Source: Chenopodium formosanum
Lineage: Eukaryota; Streptophyta; Magnoliopsida; Caryophyllales; Amaranthaceae
Direction of reading: 5' to 3'
Assembly: GCA_024500155.1 (NCBI GenBank)
Contig: CM044866.1
Location: 42,089,501 to 42,153,500, forward strand
DNA: 64,000 nt
A program made the position numbers and the translations under genes. Every line of letters starts with the position of its first letter. Positions within the stretch are counted from its first letter, which is position 1. Shown here piece after piece: positions 46,733 to 57,954 of this stretch. The notes under the pieces are model-generated. The model saw only the letters and a program-made list of their open reading frames with translations, was not told the DNA's origin and searched no databases.

Positions 46733-48392
46733 TGTAGACACCCAAATGTGTCTCCCCAAAACCAAACCCAGTGATGAATACTTTTCACGTCGTATGATTA
46801 TCGAACGAAGTGAAAGTGTGAAAAGTTTAGTGATGCGGTTGTTTTTATTAAAATACCTTCTTTCTGTTTTTAAAAATCTGCTTTATTTATGAAAATGTCC
46901 AGTCCAATTTAGTTTGATCCATGATAAGGGTCTAATAATGGTGTAATTGGATTGAGCTTAAAAAGAGCTTTCTAGAATAAAATAAGTGTTTTATGAAAAT
47001 CCGATTTTAATTGATAAACACGGAATTTTCTGCTTAATCATATTAAGGAGAGGATTCCACGTGCAAAGCGCGTTTAAAACTCTCAATTAGCGCGAGACGA
47101 CAAGGCTGTCGCCTGGTGCTGATGCTTGTCGCCTGGCCCTGGTGCTTGTCGTTTGGCGTTGGCTCTTGTTGTTTGGCGACATGAAGTCTTTTATTCCGAA
47201 TGGAACTCGATTTCTTTTCTATCAGTTTCCGAACTGTTTTTCTATAAATAGGGTCCTTGACCTCCATTTTCAATCATCAACAATCACCCAGAATTCTCTA
47301 ATTTTCTATCTTAAGCATTGGCTTATTCTTTCTCTCTCTTGATTTCTAGCTAGCCTTTTCAAAATACACCATACTGCACTCATTAGTTCTAGACACACCT
47401 AGCCAAGTTCGAAGTTGCCTTCGCCCTAGACGTGGAAGGTTGATACTTTATGAGGGTTTGGACCCCAAATCTAGTTTCTAAACTCTTTACTTCTTTAATT
47501 TAATTCTTTAATTTAATATTTTATTGAAGTTTACTAATGCGTGTATTTTGTTATTAGAAAGAGGTACGAGGCATCAAAGTATGTAATCTTATTGCTCTAT
47601 TCTTGTAGAAAACATGCTTATATTTATTAATTCCTAGTATCATGTTAGGATGTTCTTATTGCTTTCTAGTATTATGTTTAGGGTGCTTCTTATTCTTTCT
47701 AATATCATGTTAGTATCATGTTAGGGCTAAACCTTTGATCTTTATTGTTTAGTGACATGTTAGGGATTGTTTTTAATCTTGTTAGTATCATGCCTAGGAT
47801 CTTGCTATTATTATTAAGCTTTAATATGATGATTATGATGATTGTTATAATTATTGTTGATATCATGTTGCTAGTTCTATATTATTGTTATTTCTTGATC
47901 ACGTCTTTTATGCAGGTTTAAAGGGAATTTGTACTTGAAATCATGCCTAATAAGATAATTGATAATTTTTTTTAGGCTAATATGATTTTAATTCAAGTGA
48001 TCGCCGATAATAGTTTTGTTTGTGCATTAATAATCAACCAACATAGATTAAACAGGTTTAGGGTTAATCTAATGATTGCATGTTAGTCAGAAAGCGCACA
48101 AGAATATGAGAAGAATAAAGTAGAGGCCTATTTTATAGGGCAGGTTCTTTCTCTTTTAGATTGAATTCGTACCCTCATCCCCGAATATCCAGTCATGGTT
48201 CCAGACCAGTATGGAGTTAGCGATCTCATGGATCGTGAAGGGGTGTAACCTTCACCCTATGAACGGTTTACAAGTTCCTAAAACTTGTTGGCGACTTTTT
48301 TTTTCTCTTGTTTCTTTCCCTTGGACGCCACCATGCTTAAGTGTATGATCACAGTGGGGTTCAAGTTTGGGATGCTTGAAATATTCCCTATA
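46733..48392 (+). repeat. 5' LTR of the Tat-lineage element
   Basis: Starts TGTAGACACCCAAATGTG and ends ATATTCCCTATA. It matches the solo LTR at 60520-62310 in reverse orientation (the same phrases TGTGTCTCCCCAAAACC and TTTACAAGTTCCTAAAACTT). A TATA box (TATAAATA) is at 47243-47250, with a word array at 47095-47180 upstream. Confidence 0.88.
47095..47180 (+). repeat. U3 word array: TGTCGCCTGGCGAC-type words
   Basis: Four degenerate copies (TGTCGCCTGGTGC, TGTCGCCTGGCC, TGTCGTTTGGCG, TGTTGTTTGGCGACA). The intact word GTCGC-CTG-GCGAC, seen at 48759, is an inverted repeat. The array ends 62 bp upstream of the TATA box. Confidence 0.7.
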
Positions 48393-48398
48393 GTTTTT

Positions 48399-48416
48399 TG
48401 GCGACTCCACTAGGGA
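48399..48416 (+). promoter_or_regulatory. Primer-binding site of the Tat-lineage element
   Basis: TGGCGACTCCACTAGGGA lies just after the LTR. It resembles the Arg-tRNA-type primer sites reported for Tat/Ogre elements; the tRNA assignment is from memory of the lineage. Confidence 0.7.
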
Positions 48417-50065
48417 AGATTTCTATTTTAATTCCTGAAATTTATTTCGGCAATGATTTAGAATGAGCGGATGAGACTCGAAAAGTTCTAAGTATTTCAT
48501 GTGCGTAATTTTGATTGACATTATTGACATATGCATAAAAAAGGTTTGCATTGGAAAGACCATTCGTAATGCGTAAAAAACATAGGATTTTTATACGTAG
48601 GAAATTTGGGAAATATCTTTCACTACTAGAATCGAAATAACGCTGTGAAAAACTAGAAAATCCTAAGAATAGAAAGCTGCTGAGGCATGTAGGAACTGGC
48701 GCTGAGAAAACAGTGCCATTGCTAATGCGATGGCTCTGTCGCCTGGCGACAACAATGTCGTCTGGAGATAGTGTCATCGTCTGGCGACGGGCACTGTTGT
48801 CTCGCGCTAAGTTCTTCCAATACCGAGCCAGAAATCTACCTTCTTGTTTCGGCCAGTTCTAGTACTGTTTGCTCGATTTTACTTCCTTATTAAGTTTTTC
48901 CCTCTTTTCTGAACCCATATGTGTTCTACATATGGTTATAACCCTCTGGGATTCACGCTCCATCTACCTAATCGAACGCTACTGGCAACGACGGGTACAT
49001 TAGAGTTTGTGAATCCACCAAACCGTAGAAGCAAGTTTAACTTCCGGGGTCCCATCCATACGCGCCAACCCTTTCAAAGGTAAGGCTTCCGTGCAATGCA
49101 TTTGGAATCATAACCATGGACCCTCTTTGACTAACCCTTATCCTTGAACTTTAGAGAACTAGAGCTACGGTTAGGTTGCAAACTCATTGCATCATATTGT
49201 GCTTACTTGACTACTTGTGCATTCTTTGCTTGTGCATAACCTATATGTGTGTTTACACTAACCGTTTGTCTGACTTGTGAATGATTCTAAATAAACCAAT
49301 TAATGACTAAAGAACTTTGCTTAATTAATTAATTAATTAATTAATATGAATAATTGAAGTCTAAATAAATTGATCAAACCTGACTTAGTACGACTTTAGG
49401 CTTATCCCTTTAGAGTAAAATACTGGAAACAGTCCCAGACTGATGTTCCATTAATGGCGCACAAGTTTAGACTGTGGCACCCCATGCTGGAGTACAGCGC
49501 GAGGCGACAACCTTGTCGTCTGGCGCTGTGCTTTAGCGCGCGGCGACAGTCCAGTTTTCTGCTCGAGTCTTCATGACGAGTCTAATTAATCAGTTTATTA
49601 ATCGGTTTAACCAGTTTATTAATGGAAGTAGCCATGTTTATTCCTTAATTGAGTCTAAGCACATAGTCCCATGGTCTTACACAAGAGTCAAAGCATGTCA
49701 CTTGCACTCACAATTAAAGCACACACATCATATGTATGTTACACCTTGACCATGTCTTGAGAGTCTTGTGTGCGCATGTTTTCCGTCATTTTTTAGGGGG
49801 GTAAGTTGGATATTAATCCTCCAATTAAACCATACTTGTTTGAACCCACATACTTGATTCCCAAAAATATGTACCCTATTTTTTGGTTTTTTTGCTTTTT
49901 AAAACTAATAAAGTCAAAGTCAATTTGAGTCAAGTCATTAAAACAAATAAAATGGTTTAATTTACAGCGCTTGGTCAAAAGGAAGGGCGATTAATCAAGG
50001 ACAACACCTTCATTCAAGTACTACTTTTTGATAAACCGATTCGACAGAAGAGAAAAGCTAAAAAG
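48417..50065 (+). other. Long untranslated leader of the Tat element with more word copies
   Basis: No gene. Further copies of the TGTCGTCTGGCGAC word occur at 48755-48810 and 49495-49550, and a TTAA simple repeat at 49321-49345. Confidence 0.6.
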
Positions 50066-51436
50066 ATAATGGCGAGTTAAGAAGAAGTCAACGAACTTAG
50101 GAAGGACTTGGCTAACATGACTGAGATGATGAAGGCTATGTCACTTCAAATCAATGACCCTGTGAAACAACAACAAATGGAGCTCATGCAAGAAAGCTTG
50201 ATCAAACTCTCCAATGACTATAGGTTCCAGGGCATTAGCTCGTAAGGGGTCTCAATGGATAAGGAGCTTCTTCCGCAGCAGTTCAATGCCAATGACATCC
50301 CTAGGTTCAAGGCAACTGACAATCCTTATTTCCACTTAAGGGCTTTTGAAACTATAATGAACATTAAGGGGATTGATAGGAAAGTCTTTCATTCATTGTT
50401 TTCTTTATCTCTTGAAACCGTTTGTCAACAATGGTTCTTTTCCCTTGACAAATAGAAAACCTCTACTTGGGATTCTATTGTAAACGCTTTCATTGATAGA
50501 TACAAATGTAATATTCAAGTTGAAACTGATCATAGAGAGCTTGAAATACTAAAACAAAAAGAGAATGAAGGTTTTACTTCTTTCTTTAATAAATGGAGGG
50601 AAACTTCCGCTAAAACGATTGAGGTGCCTACTGAAAAAGAGTCTGTAAGAATGTTTATTAAGAATCTCTAAGAAAATTACTCCAAGTATCTCAAGTACCA
50701 AAGCAACTTGAACACTTTTAAGGCTATTTATGACATTGGAATCAATATTGAAGACAACCTTGCAAAGAAAAAAGCTACTAATAATAACTCCAACAGTGGC
50801 TAGAAAGGAAAGAAGAGCGATAATCCTTATTCTTCCAAAACCACCCACTCAAACGATGTTAGCACCTTTAATCTGAATGAAGTCCTCGCTTTGAATAATC
50901 AACGACAAACGAAACCATTTAGGAGAAACTTTTCTCCTATTGATATGAGTTATGACACCGCATTTGATCGCCTTCATGCAAAAGGTCTTATAACTCCTAT
51001 TGGACCATTTTGAGATCCACCAGTCGAAAGGAGAACGGCTAGTTGAAACCCCAATGCACATTGCAAATACCATCAAGGCAGGGGCCATCCTACTGAGAAT
51101 TGCTGGAAGCTAAAGGAAGCTATCCAAGACTTAATTGATAGCAATAAACTCCCATTGCCTCCTGCAAGTAAGAAGCCAAGTATCAATAATGCACCACTTT
51201 CTGATTCCTTGGCTATTTATGATGAAGAAAACCATGTTGACCCATCATCTCTTATTAAACCAATTGAAGAAATTCATGCTATTGAAGAAGAGGAGGAAAC
51301 CTTTTTCGATGCCATGAGTGATTGGGCTCCAGGTCAACAACTTGCCACTAGAGAAGAGGTTTGGATCCTCATAAATACAATGAGGGAAGTAACAGACACG
51401 TGTCGCAAAGCTCTTAAACGCGCAAAGTTAGAGTAA
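50066..51436 (+). pseudogene. Tat-element gag, several in-frame stops
   Basis: A mostly continuous frame includes a capsid-like segment (FETIMNIKGIDRKVFHSLF, WDSIVNAFIDRYK) and a CHC-type zinc motif (HCKYHQGRGHPTENCWKL) near 51057. Stops interrupt at about 50244, 50454, 50668, 50801, 51011 and 51041. Some of these (TAG after Lys, TAA after Leu) need changes other than C-to-T. Non-functional. Confidence 0.8.
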
Positions 51437-52069
51437 AATAAGGATGTCAATAAAGAGGTGACACCCATAGAGACTACTAAGAGAAAGCCATTTTCTCTCC
51501 AAGTAGTTGAAACACCCCAAAAAAGAAACAAGCCCTATATTCAAATTGGGACCTCCTATGCAAACATGTTTAAAATGCTCTCCGAGAGTGGCAAGATCAA
51601 ACCTCTCGAGCCAAGACTATTTGAATCATTGAAAAGACAAATAGGATATATTGTTCATACAATCAATCTAGAGGACATACTATTGAACACTATTTTAAAT
51701 TCAAGGATTTAATTCAAAAATAGATTGATAGTAAGAAGTTGGTCCAAATTCCACAAGAGAAAGATGCTAGCATCAATGGAGTTTGGGAAAGTGATGATGA
51801 GGACGTCTACCTCAAAGATGTGGAATAAACTCCAATCTCCACAATATATCCAGTAGATGATATATGGGATGAAGAAGATTCACCCATAGATGTTCTCACA
51901 AGATCTGCGAGAATGCAACCTCCCATCACCGCACAATCTATTCCTACTACTCAATAAGTTCCCATACCTATCATAGAAGACAACGATGTTGTCAAACAAC
52001 TAAAAAAGACTAAGGTTAAAATAAATGTATGGAAACTTTTAGCTACATTCCATGAGCATAGAGCCGCAG
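51437..52069 (+). pseudogene. Tat-element gag-pol linker, decayed
   Basis: Open stretches occur at 51458-51712 and then in other frames to 52069. The residues include PKEKRK-type basic clusters and long acidic runs, without a recognised domain. Confidence 0.5.
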
Positions 52070-52662
52070 TAATGGATGCTCTAGCTAAAGTAGGAATAGA
52101 TTCTGAAACCACTCCTGAGGGGTTGGCTAACTTTCTTACGAGTGATCTTCCTAGTCCCATCAACTTGATCACTTTTTCTGACAAGGATCTACCTCTAGAA
52201 GGTGACAAACACAACAAGGCTTTAAATCTCACAGTAATCTGCAAGAGGATGAATGTCCCAATGACTCTTGTAGACAATGGATCGGCAATTAATGTTTGTC
52301 CACTTCGAACTGCGAGAATGTTAGGAATAAGGGATGAAGACTTGTCTCCATCTACACAAGGAATAAGGGCTTAAGACAATACTCGTTGCCAAGCTCTTGG
52401 AACAATCACTATGAATGTAACAACAGGAGTCATAGAACATGCTACAACTTTTTAAGTGGTAGACATTAAAGCATCTTTCAACTTATTGTTGGGACGCCCT
52501 TGGCTTCATGACCTTAAGGCCGTCCCTTCATCCCTTCATCAACAAGTGAAGGCTATAGTTGGAGGAATCCCAATTACAATTGATGCTTCTCCAATGAGAA
52601 TTAAGGCCATCGAAAATCCAATCATAAATGTGGAGCACGATGAGAATGATGAAGATATGTAG
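52070..52662 (+). pseudogene. Tat-element aspartic protease
   Basis: The active-site motif reads LVDNGSAINVCPL, as in Tat/Ogre proteases (D-N-G-S in place of the usual D-T/S-G). A flap/C-terminal motif LLLGRPWLHDL follows at about 52484. A stop at 52372-52374 and another at 52453-52455 break it. Confidence 0.85.
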
Positions 52663-52948
52663 GGCTTTGATGAAGAGGTCTCCTTAATTTGAATAGGATG
52701 AAAGGACCCCTCTTTGCTATGACCTCCACTCCAACTTGATAGTTATTGCTATCCTCAGAAAATAGGGACACTTTCCTGGAATGACCCTTGGAAAGAAGAA
52801 AGAGATAGCAAAACGAATGGGATTACCTGGCCTCCCTAAATTGGACACTTTTGGACTTGGTTTCGAACCGACTCTTGAAGACCTTAAGCGAGCTTGAGAA
52901 AAGACTAATGCACGTAGGAACGCTCGTACCCAAAAGAAAGCAATCCCA

Positions 52949-53602
52949 ATGGATTACTATCCTCTTACTCTAAATGGACAATTTATAAGAGAAGGAGAGG
53001 ATTATCCATGCCACGAATTTCCTGAACCCTTTGTCAAGAATGGAATAAGACAACCTAGGTTTGAAATATTTTTAGATTGCAACTTCTTAGATGACATCCC
53101 AACTCCTATCCATAAGGAGAAAGCACCTCCATGCTTTGACTTTAATGTCATGGGACTTCTCTTTGGGCACGAGAAGAATGAGCCGACATATGTTGAGAAT
53201 AACTCCTCGCTCATTCAAACGGTACTACAAAGTGAGAGCTTTGATCCTTCAAAGCTTATCACTCCAGCAGAGGGATTAACTCAAGAATGGCGAAAGACCG
53301 TGAAAGTGACTACTCCAAGTGGAAGAAAGATCTCTTTAACAACAGGACAAGGACCAATGTTCGAAGAGTCGTCTGAGTCAGAATCCGAGTCAGAGTCTTC
53401 CCCTATTGAGTCCTCTAAGTCTCTAGCTATAGCACCTTCCCCCAATTCTTCTATTTTAGCACCTACTCCTAGAATAGTTAGTAGTCAAGTCCCAGCGGAC
53501 TTATCTTTATTTGATGTAACGGTTTCCGAATTCAATAACATGTCCTCATTTGGTTACTCCTCGTGTCATTCTTTAACCCAAGATAATGAGCATTGCTTAT
53601 AA
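52949..53602 (+). pseudogene. Tat-element protease-RT linker
   Basis: A 217-codon open frame begins MDYYPLTLNGQFIREGEDY and has a Glu/Ser-rich run near residues 135-150. No enzymatic domain was recognised; it sits where Tat polyproteins have a long spacer. Confidence 0.55.
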
Positions 53603-55005
53603 TTAAAGCAATGGAAACACTTGAGAATAAAACACTAGTAATTGAAGATACTGAAATGGTTGATATCTCAAAAGATCCAACCATTAAAAGAGAGGTTAAA
53701 ATCAGACTAACACTTAATAAAGATGAAATGACTGATTTAATTAATCTACTAAAAGAGTTCATCGATGTATTTGCTTGGTCATATGAAGATATGCCAAGAA
53801 TAAATAGAGAAATAGCTCAACACACCATACCACTAATTCCAGGAATGAAACCTATAAAACAAAAGTTACGTCGAATGAAACTTGACGTAGCTCTTAAAAT
53901 CAAAGAAGAAGTTAAAAAACAAATAACTGCAGGTTTTATCAGGGTATCCAAATACACCGAATGGGTCGCAAATGTGGTCCTAGTTCCCAAGAAGGATAGA
54001 AGGGTAAGAATGTGTGTCGAATGTCGAGATCTAAATAAGGCAAGTCCAAAGGACGACTTCCCTTTACCACACATCGACATTCTAGTAGATAATACAACAA
54101 ATCACGCACTTCTCTCGTTTATGGATGGATACGCAGGGTACAACCAGATTCTTATGGCAGAAGAAGACATGGAGAAGACGACATTCATAACACCTTGGGG
54201 TACTTACTGTTACACGGTAATGCCATTCCGGTTGAAAAACGTGGGTGCCACTTACCAACGAGCATCGACTGCCCTACTCCATTACATGATGCACAAGGTA
54301 GTTGAAGTCTATGTGGATGACATGATTGTAAAATCAAAAGATCGTCCAGGACATCAAGTAGCCTTAAGGAAATTCTTCAAAAAGCTAAGAAAATATAATA
54401 TGAGGTTGAATCCATCTAAGTGTGCTTTCGGAGTCACCTTAGGAAAACTCTTGGGATACATCATAAGCTCTAGAGGAATAGAGATAGACCCAACCATGAC
54501 CAAGGCAATCATGTCAATGCCATTGCCCAAAACCGAGAAGCAAATTTGGGGATTTATTGGCCGATTGCAATACATAAGTAGGTTCATATCCAAGTTAACA
54601 ACAATATGAGAACCAATATTTAAAAAGCTCAAGAAAAATGTGCTAGTAATATGGGACGACGAGTGTCAAAAAGCCTTTGAAAAGATCAAAGCCTATCTCT
54701 CTAATCCTCATGTATTAGCACCAACGCTCCCAAGAATTCCTCTTAGGTTATACCTAACAGTCAACAAAGAGACAATGGGGGCTATGCTCGCACAAGAAGT
54801 AGAAGGAAAAGAAAATGCCATCTACTACCTAAGTAAGAAGATGCTCGAGTATGAAATACGATACACACCACTTGAGAAATTGTGCCTTGCATTAGTCTGG
54901 GCCACGACCAAGTTAAGACATTACATGCTCGTTCATACGGTCTTTGTGGTATCTCGAATGGATGCACTTAAGTACCTCTTCGAGAAATCTACACTAAATG
55001 GGTGA
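53593..55005 (+). pseudogene. Tat-element reverse transcriptase and first RNase H
   Basis: RT motifs are well kept: WVANVVLVPKKDRRVRMCV, FMDGYAGYNQI, FITPWGTYCYTVMPF and the catalytic YVDDMIVKS. A stop (TGA at 54607-54609) separates RT from the Ty3-type RNase H (LYLTVNKETMGAML, YTPLEKLCLALVW), whose frame ends at 55003-55005. Long open frames suggest this is younger than the chromovirus copy. Confidence 0.88.
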
Positions 55006-55050
55006 ATATAAAGATGGATAGTCAACTTACCCCAATTTGATGTAAGATTC

Positions 55051-55545
55051 ATGCCCCAAAAGGCCATTAAAGGATCCGTGGTCTCGAACTACTTAGCGGA
55101 TTTTCCAATAGAAGATTATACACCAATATATGAGAACGATTTTCCAGATGAAGACTTGATGGTCACAGAAGATGATACTTGGACTCTATACTTCCACGGA
55201 GCCTTAAACCAAAAGGGATGTGGTGTAGGAGTATTGTTTATATCACCTAAAGAAGAACATGTTCCAATCTCCATAAAATCAGATTTTGATGTTACCAACA
55301 ACGCTGCGGAATACGAAGCATGTGTGGTAGGCCTTGAAACAGCCTTGGCATTGGGAGTAAAGAAACTTCGAATATTCGGAGATTCTTCCTTGATCATCAA
55401 CCAAATCTCCAAAAGATGGAAAGCAAGGAGTGAAAGCTTGGCCCCTTACCAAACATATTTGGAAACTCTTACAAACCAACTGGAAAAAAGTAGAATACAC
55501 ATATCTACCTAGAGAGGAAAATCAATTTGCTGATGCCTTGGTAAG
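55051..55545 (+). pseudogene. Second, archaeal-type RNase H of the Tat element
   Basis: WTLYFHGALNQKGCGVGV, NNAAEYEACVVGLETAL and IFGDSSLIINQ match the additional RNase H of Tat elements. The first catalytic Asp (usually in F-D-G) is His here. A stop at 55510-55512 is followed by a frame change into REENQFADALVRLAS. Inactive as it stands. Confidence 0.85.
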
Positions 55546-55759
55546 ACTAGCCTCAATGGTTAGGATTCCTACGGAAATTGAGCAAATGCCTTTAACAATA
55601 GAAAAGAGGCATAAACCGACTTATATTCAAGCTATAGAGGATGATGATGTGGTCCAAGAAGAAGAAGAAGAACCTTGGTATACAGACATCCTCAATTATG
55701 TCACCAAAGGAGAATATCCACTCCACGTTGACAAAAGAGCAAAATGAGCTTTAAGACTT

Positions 55760-56923
55760 TTGCCTTCCCAATATGTGCTCATAGACAACGTGTTACACAA
55801 AAGGGTACCTAAAGGTCGAGCTCTTCTATGTGTAGGCAAAAAGGAAGCCCAACGGGCTATGGGAATAGTCCATGAAGGAGTATATGGAACACATGTAAAT
55901 GGAAAAATGCTAGTCCAAAAGATAATGCGCGAGGGATATTATTGGACTACTATGAATAGGGACTGTCATCAATATGTAAAAAGATGCCCTAAATGGCAAA
56001 TATACACCAACTTACGACATGTTCCTCCATCTCTCCTCTACACCAACACATCACCATGGCCATTCTATACATGGGGAATAGACATCATTGGAAAGATTAC
56101 TCCTCCTGGGACAGGAGGTCATGAATACATTCTAGTGGCAATTGATTATTTCACTAAGTGGGTCGAAGAAGCATCATACACAAAACTCACTGCAAAACAT
56201 GTAGCACTCTTTATCATAAGAAACATCATTTGTCGATATGGAGTCCCACATGAAATGATAAGCGACAATGGAACTCACTTTCAAGCAGAATGTGAAGAAT
56301 TGCTACAAAAGTATGGTATTGATCAACATCGTCATTTCTCTCCATACAGACCTCAAGCAAATGGTGCAGTTGAGGCAGCCAACAAAAATTTAAAGACTAT
56401 CATCGAAAAAATGATAGAAAATTACAAGGATTGGCCTGACACACTCCACTTTGCTCTTTGGGGTTATCGCACATCAATTCGCTCATCAACAGGAAATACG
56501 CCATTTTCATTAGTCTATGCAAAGTATTCCATACAACCTGTGGAACTAGAAATACCTTCCCTACGCATTGCGTTGGAAAGCAAACTCGATGAAGTCGAAT
56601 GGACTAGAGCGAGATATGAGGAGCTAATTCTACTTGATGAAAAACGACTAGAAGCTCTATATCATACTCAATACTATCAAGCTCGTATGCCTAGACACTT
56701 TAACAAGAAGGTCAAGACAAGAAACATCAAAGTAGGAGATTTGGTGTTAAAAGCATTAAGGAAAAATGTTTTGGATCTAAGAGGCAAATTTAGGCCTAAT
56801 TGATCTGGACCATACATTGTCAAAACTATCCTATCAGGAGGTGCTACAAAACTAACTGATATGGACGACAATAAATTCTCAAACATGACAAATCTTGACC
56901 AACTTAAGAAGTACTACCCATAA
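55760..56923 (+). pseudogene. Tat-element integrase
   Basis: A zinc-binding region (HEGVYGTHVNGK, then CHQYVKRCPKWQ, where the last Cys of the HHCC set is Trp) precedes a core with all three acidic residues in place (WGIDIIGKI, MISDNGTHF, ANGAVEAANKN). The frame stays open to 56803 and then has a TGA at 56801-56803 before the conserved GPYIV. No chromodomain follows, as expected for Tat. Confidence 0.87.
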
Positions 56924-57436
56924 TTACTTGAGTAGGACACTCAAGAGAGCTACGTTTGGCCTGATGCCTTAGGAAAGGATACGTAGGCAACCCTTTACAG
57001 GGTGCAACCACTTTAATTTTTTACAAATCTCGCATCCCAGCATCGACGAGCTATCGGCGCACAGAATTCAAGTCCAGCGCAGTAAAGAAATCCTGTCGCA
57101 CAACGACAGCACCTAGCGTCCGACGACAAATAGCAGCGTCTGGCGACAGAATCAAAAGCGCGACACTAGATTTTCTGCAATGATCAGGGTGGATTTTAGT
57201 GTATTTCAGAAATTTTTGACTTCCGTACACGAATAATTTTTCAGAAAATAATTCAAGTTGTTTTCATTGCTTTAATAAAGTTTATATGTAAAAGTTAATT
57301 TAATTTAAAAAGCTGAAATTGCATTAATAAAATAAAGTAAAATTACATTATTGATGGAATTTAAATAAAGCTTAAAAAAATAAAAATTGACTTAAAAATT
57401 GAATTTGTCTAATAAATTGAAAGTAAAGCGATGCTC
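56924..57436 (+). other. 3' non-coding region of the Tat element
   Basis: No gene. Three more word copies (CTGTCGCACAACGACAG, GCGTCCGACGACA, GCGTCTGGCGACA) lie at 57091-57165. Confidence 0.55.
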
Positions 57437-57950
57437 TAATCTGTCTTTTCTTTCCTAGCTCTCTTCCAATTCTTGTCAGCATCTTCTTCATCATCCATCA
57501 CCTTTGCTATTAAACATCCTTTAGAGGATCTACATTCAATTTTGGTATGGATAGTTTCCCCTTTAGCCATTACTCCAATTTTCTTCTCTACCCACACTTT
57601 CTTTTTTGTAGAGTAAGCTTTTTTTTTTTCCCTTTGCCCTTAGTAGTATTTTTCTTCTTAGGCATAATAGGAGTCTTGAATTCAACTTTTTTGCCTAGGC
57701 GTTCCTTAGCAGGAATTTTCTTGTCTCCTAGACGATTCTTCACATTGGTCTTATTTTGAACTTTGTTCTTGTCCTTTTTAGATCTACCAAGTATTTAATG
57801 CTTCACATCCTTAGACAAAGAAGGTGGAACCTTTTGGGTAATGACTTCCCACAAAGGCCTAGCACACCAATAGTTGTCAATTCTCTCAATGTCTTGTGAA
57901 ACAGGAAACTCATAAGGGCAACAAAGATCACTAGAGGGAATAGTCTGAAC
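57437..57950 (-). pseudogene. Antisense ORF in the Tat element, N-terminus lost
   Basis: Read on the minus strand from about 57950, an open frame contains CCPYEFPVSQDIERIDNYW, then LWEVITQKVPPSLSKDVK, and becomes Lys-rich (GKKVEFKTPIMPKKK). It ends with DDEEDADKNWKRARKEKTD before a TAG at 57439-57437. One internal TAA (about 57798) and a one-base shift in an A10 run (T-run at 57618-57630) break it. It runs opposite to gag-pol. Additional antisense ORFs are known from Tat-lineage elements; this family I do not recognise. Its N-terminus is cut by the Athila LTR at 57955. Confidence 0.7.
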
Positions 57951-57954
57951 AAGG

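Larger units (their letters stand above)
46733..57954 (+). mobile_element. Tat-lineage Ty3/gypsy element, 3' truncated
   Basis: Parts in order are the 5' LTR (46733-48392), primer site, long leader, gag, protease, RT, RNase H, second archaeal-type RNase H, integrase, a 3' non-coding stretch and an antisense ORF. A second RNase H after the first is the hallmark of the Tat lineage. The element ends where an Athila-type LTR begins (57955), so its own 3' LTR is not in the window. It lies upstream of the TNP2 start, inside the CACTA remnant. Confidence 0.85.

Noticed and set aside
46698..46892. ORF MLHILCKSTSSTVDTQMC
   Set aside because: It spans the Tat LTR edge, and most of it recurs in the solo LTR (62297-62055, minus); no coding support.
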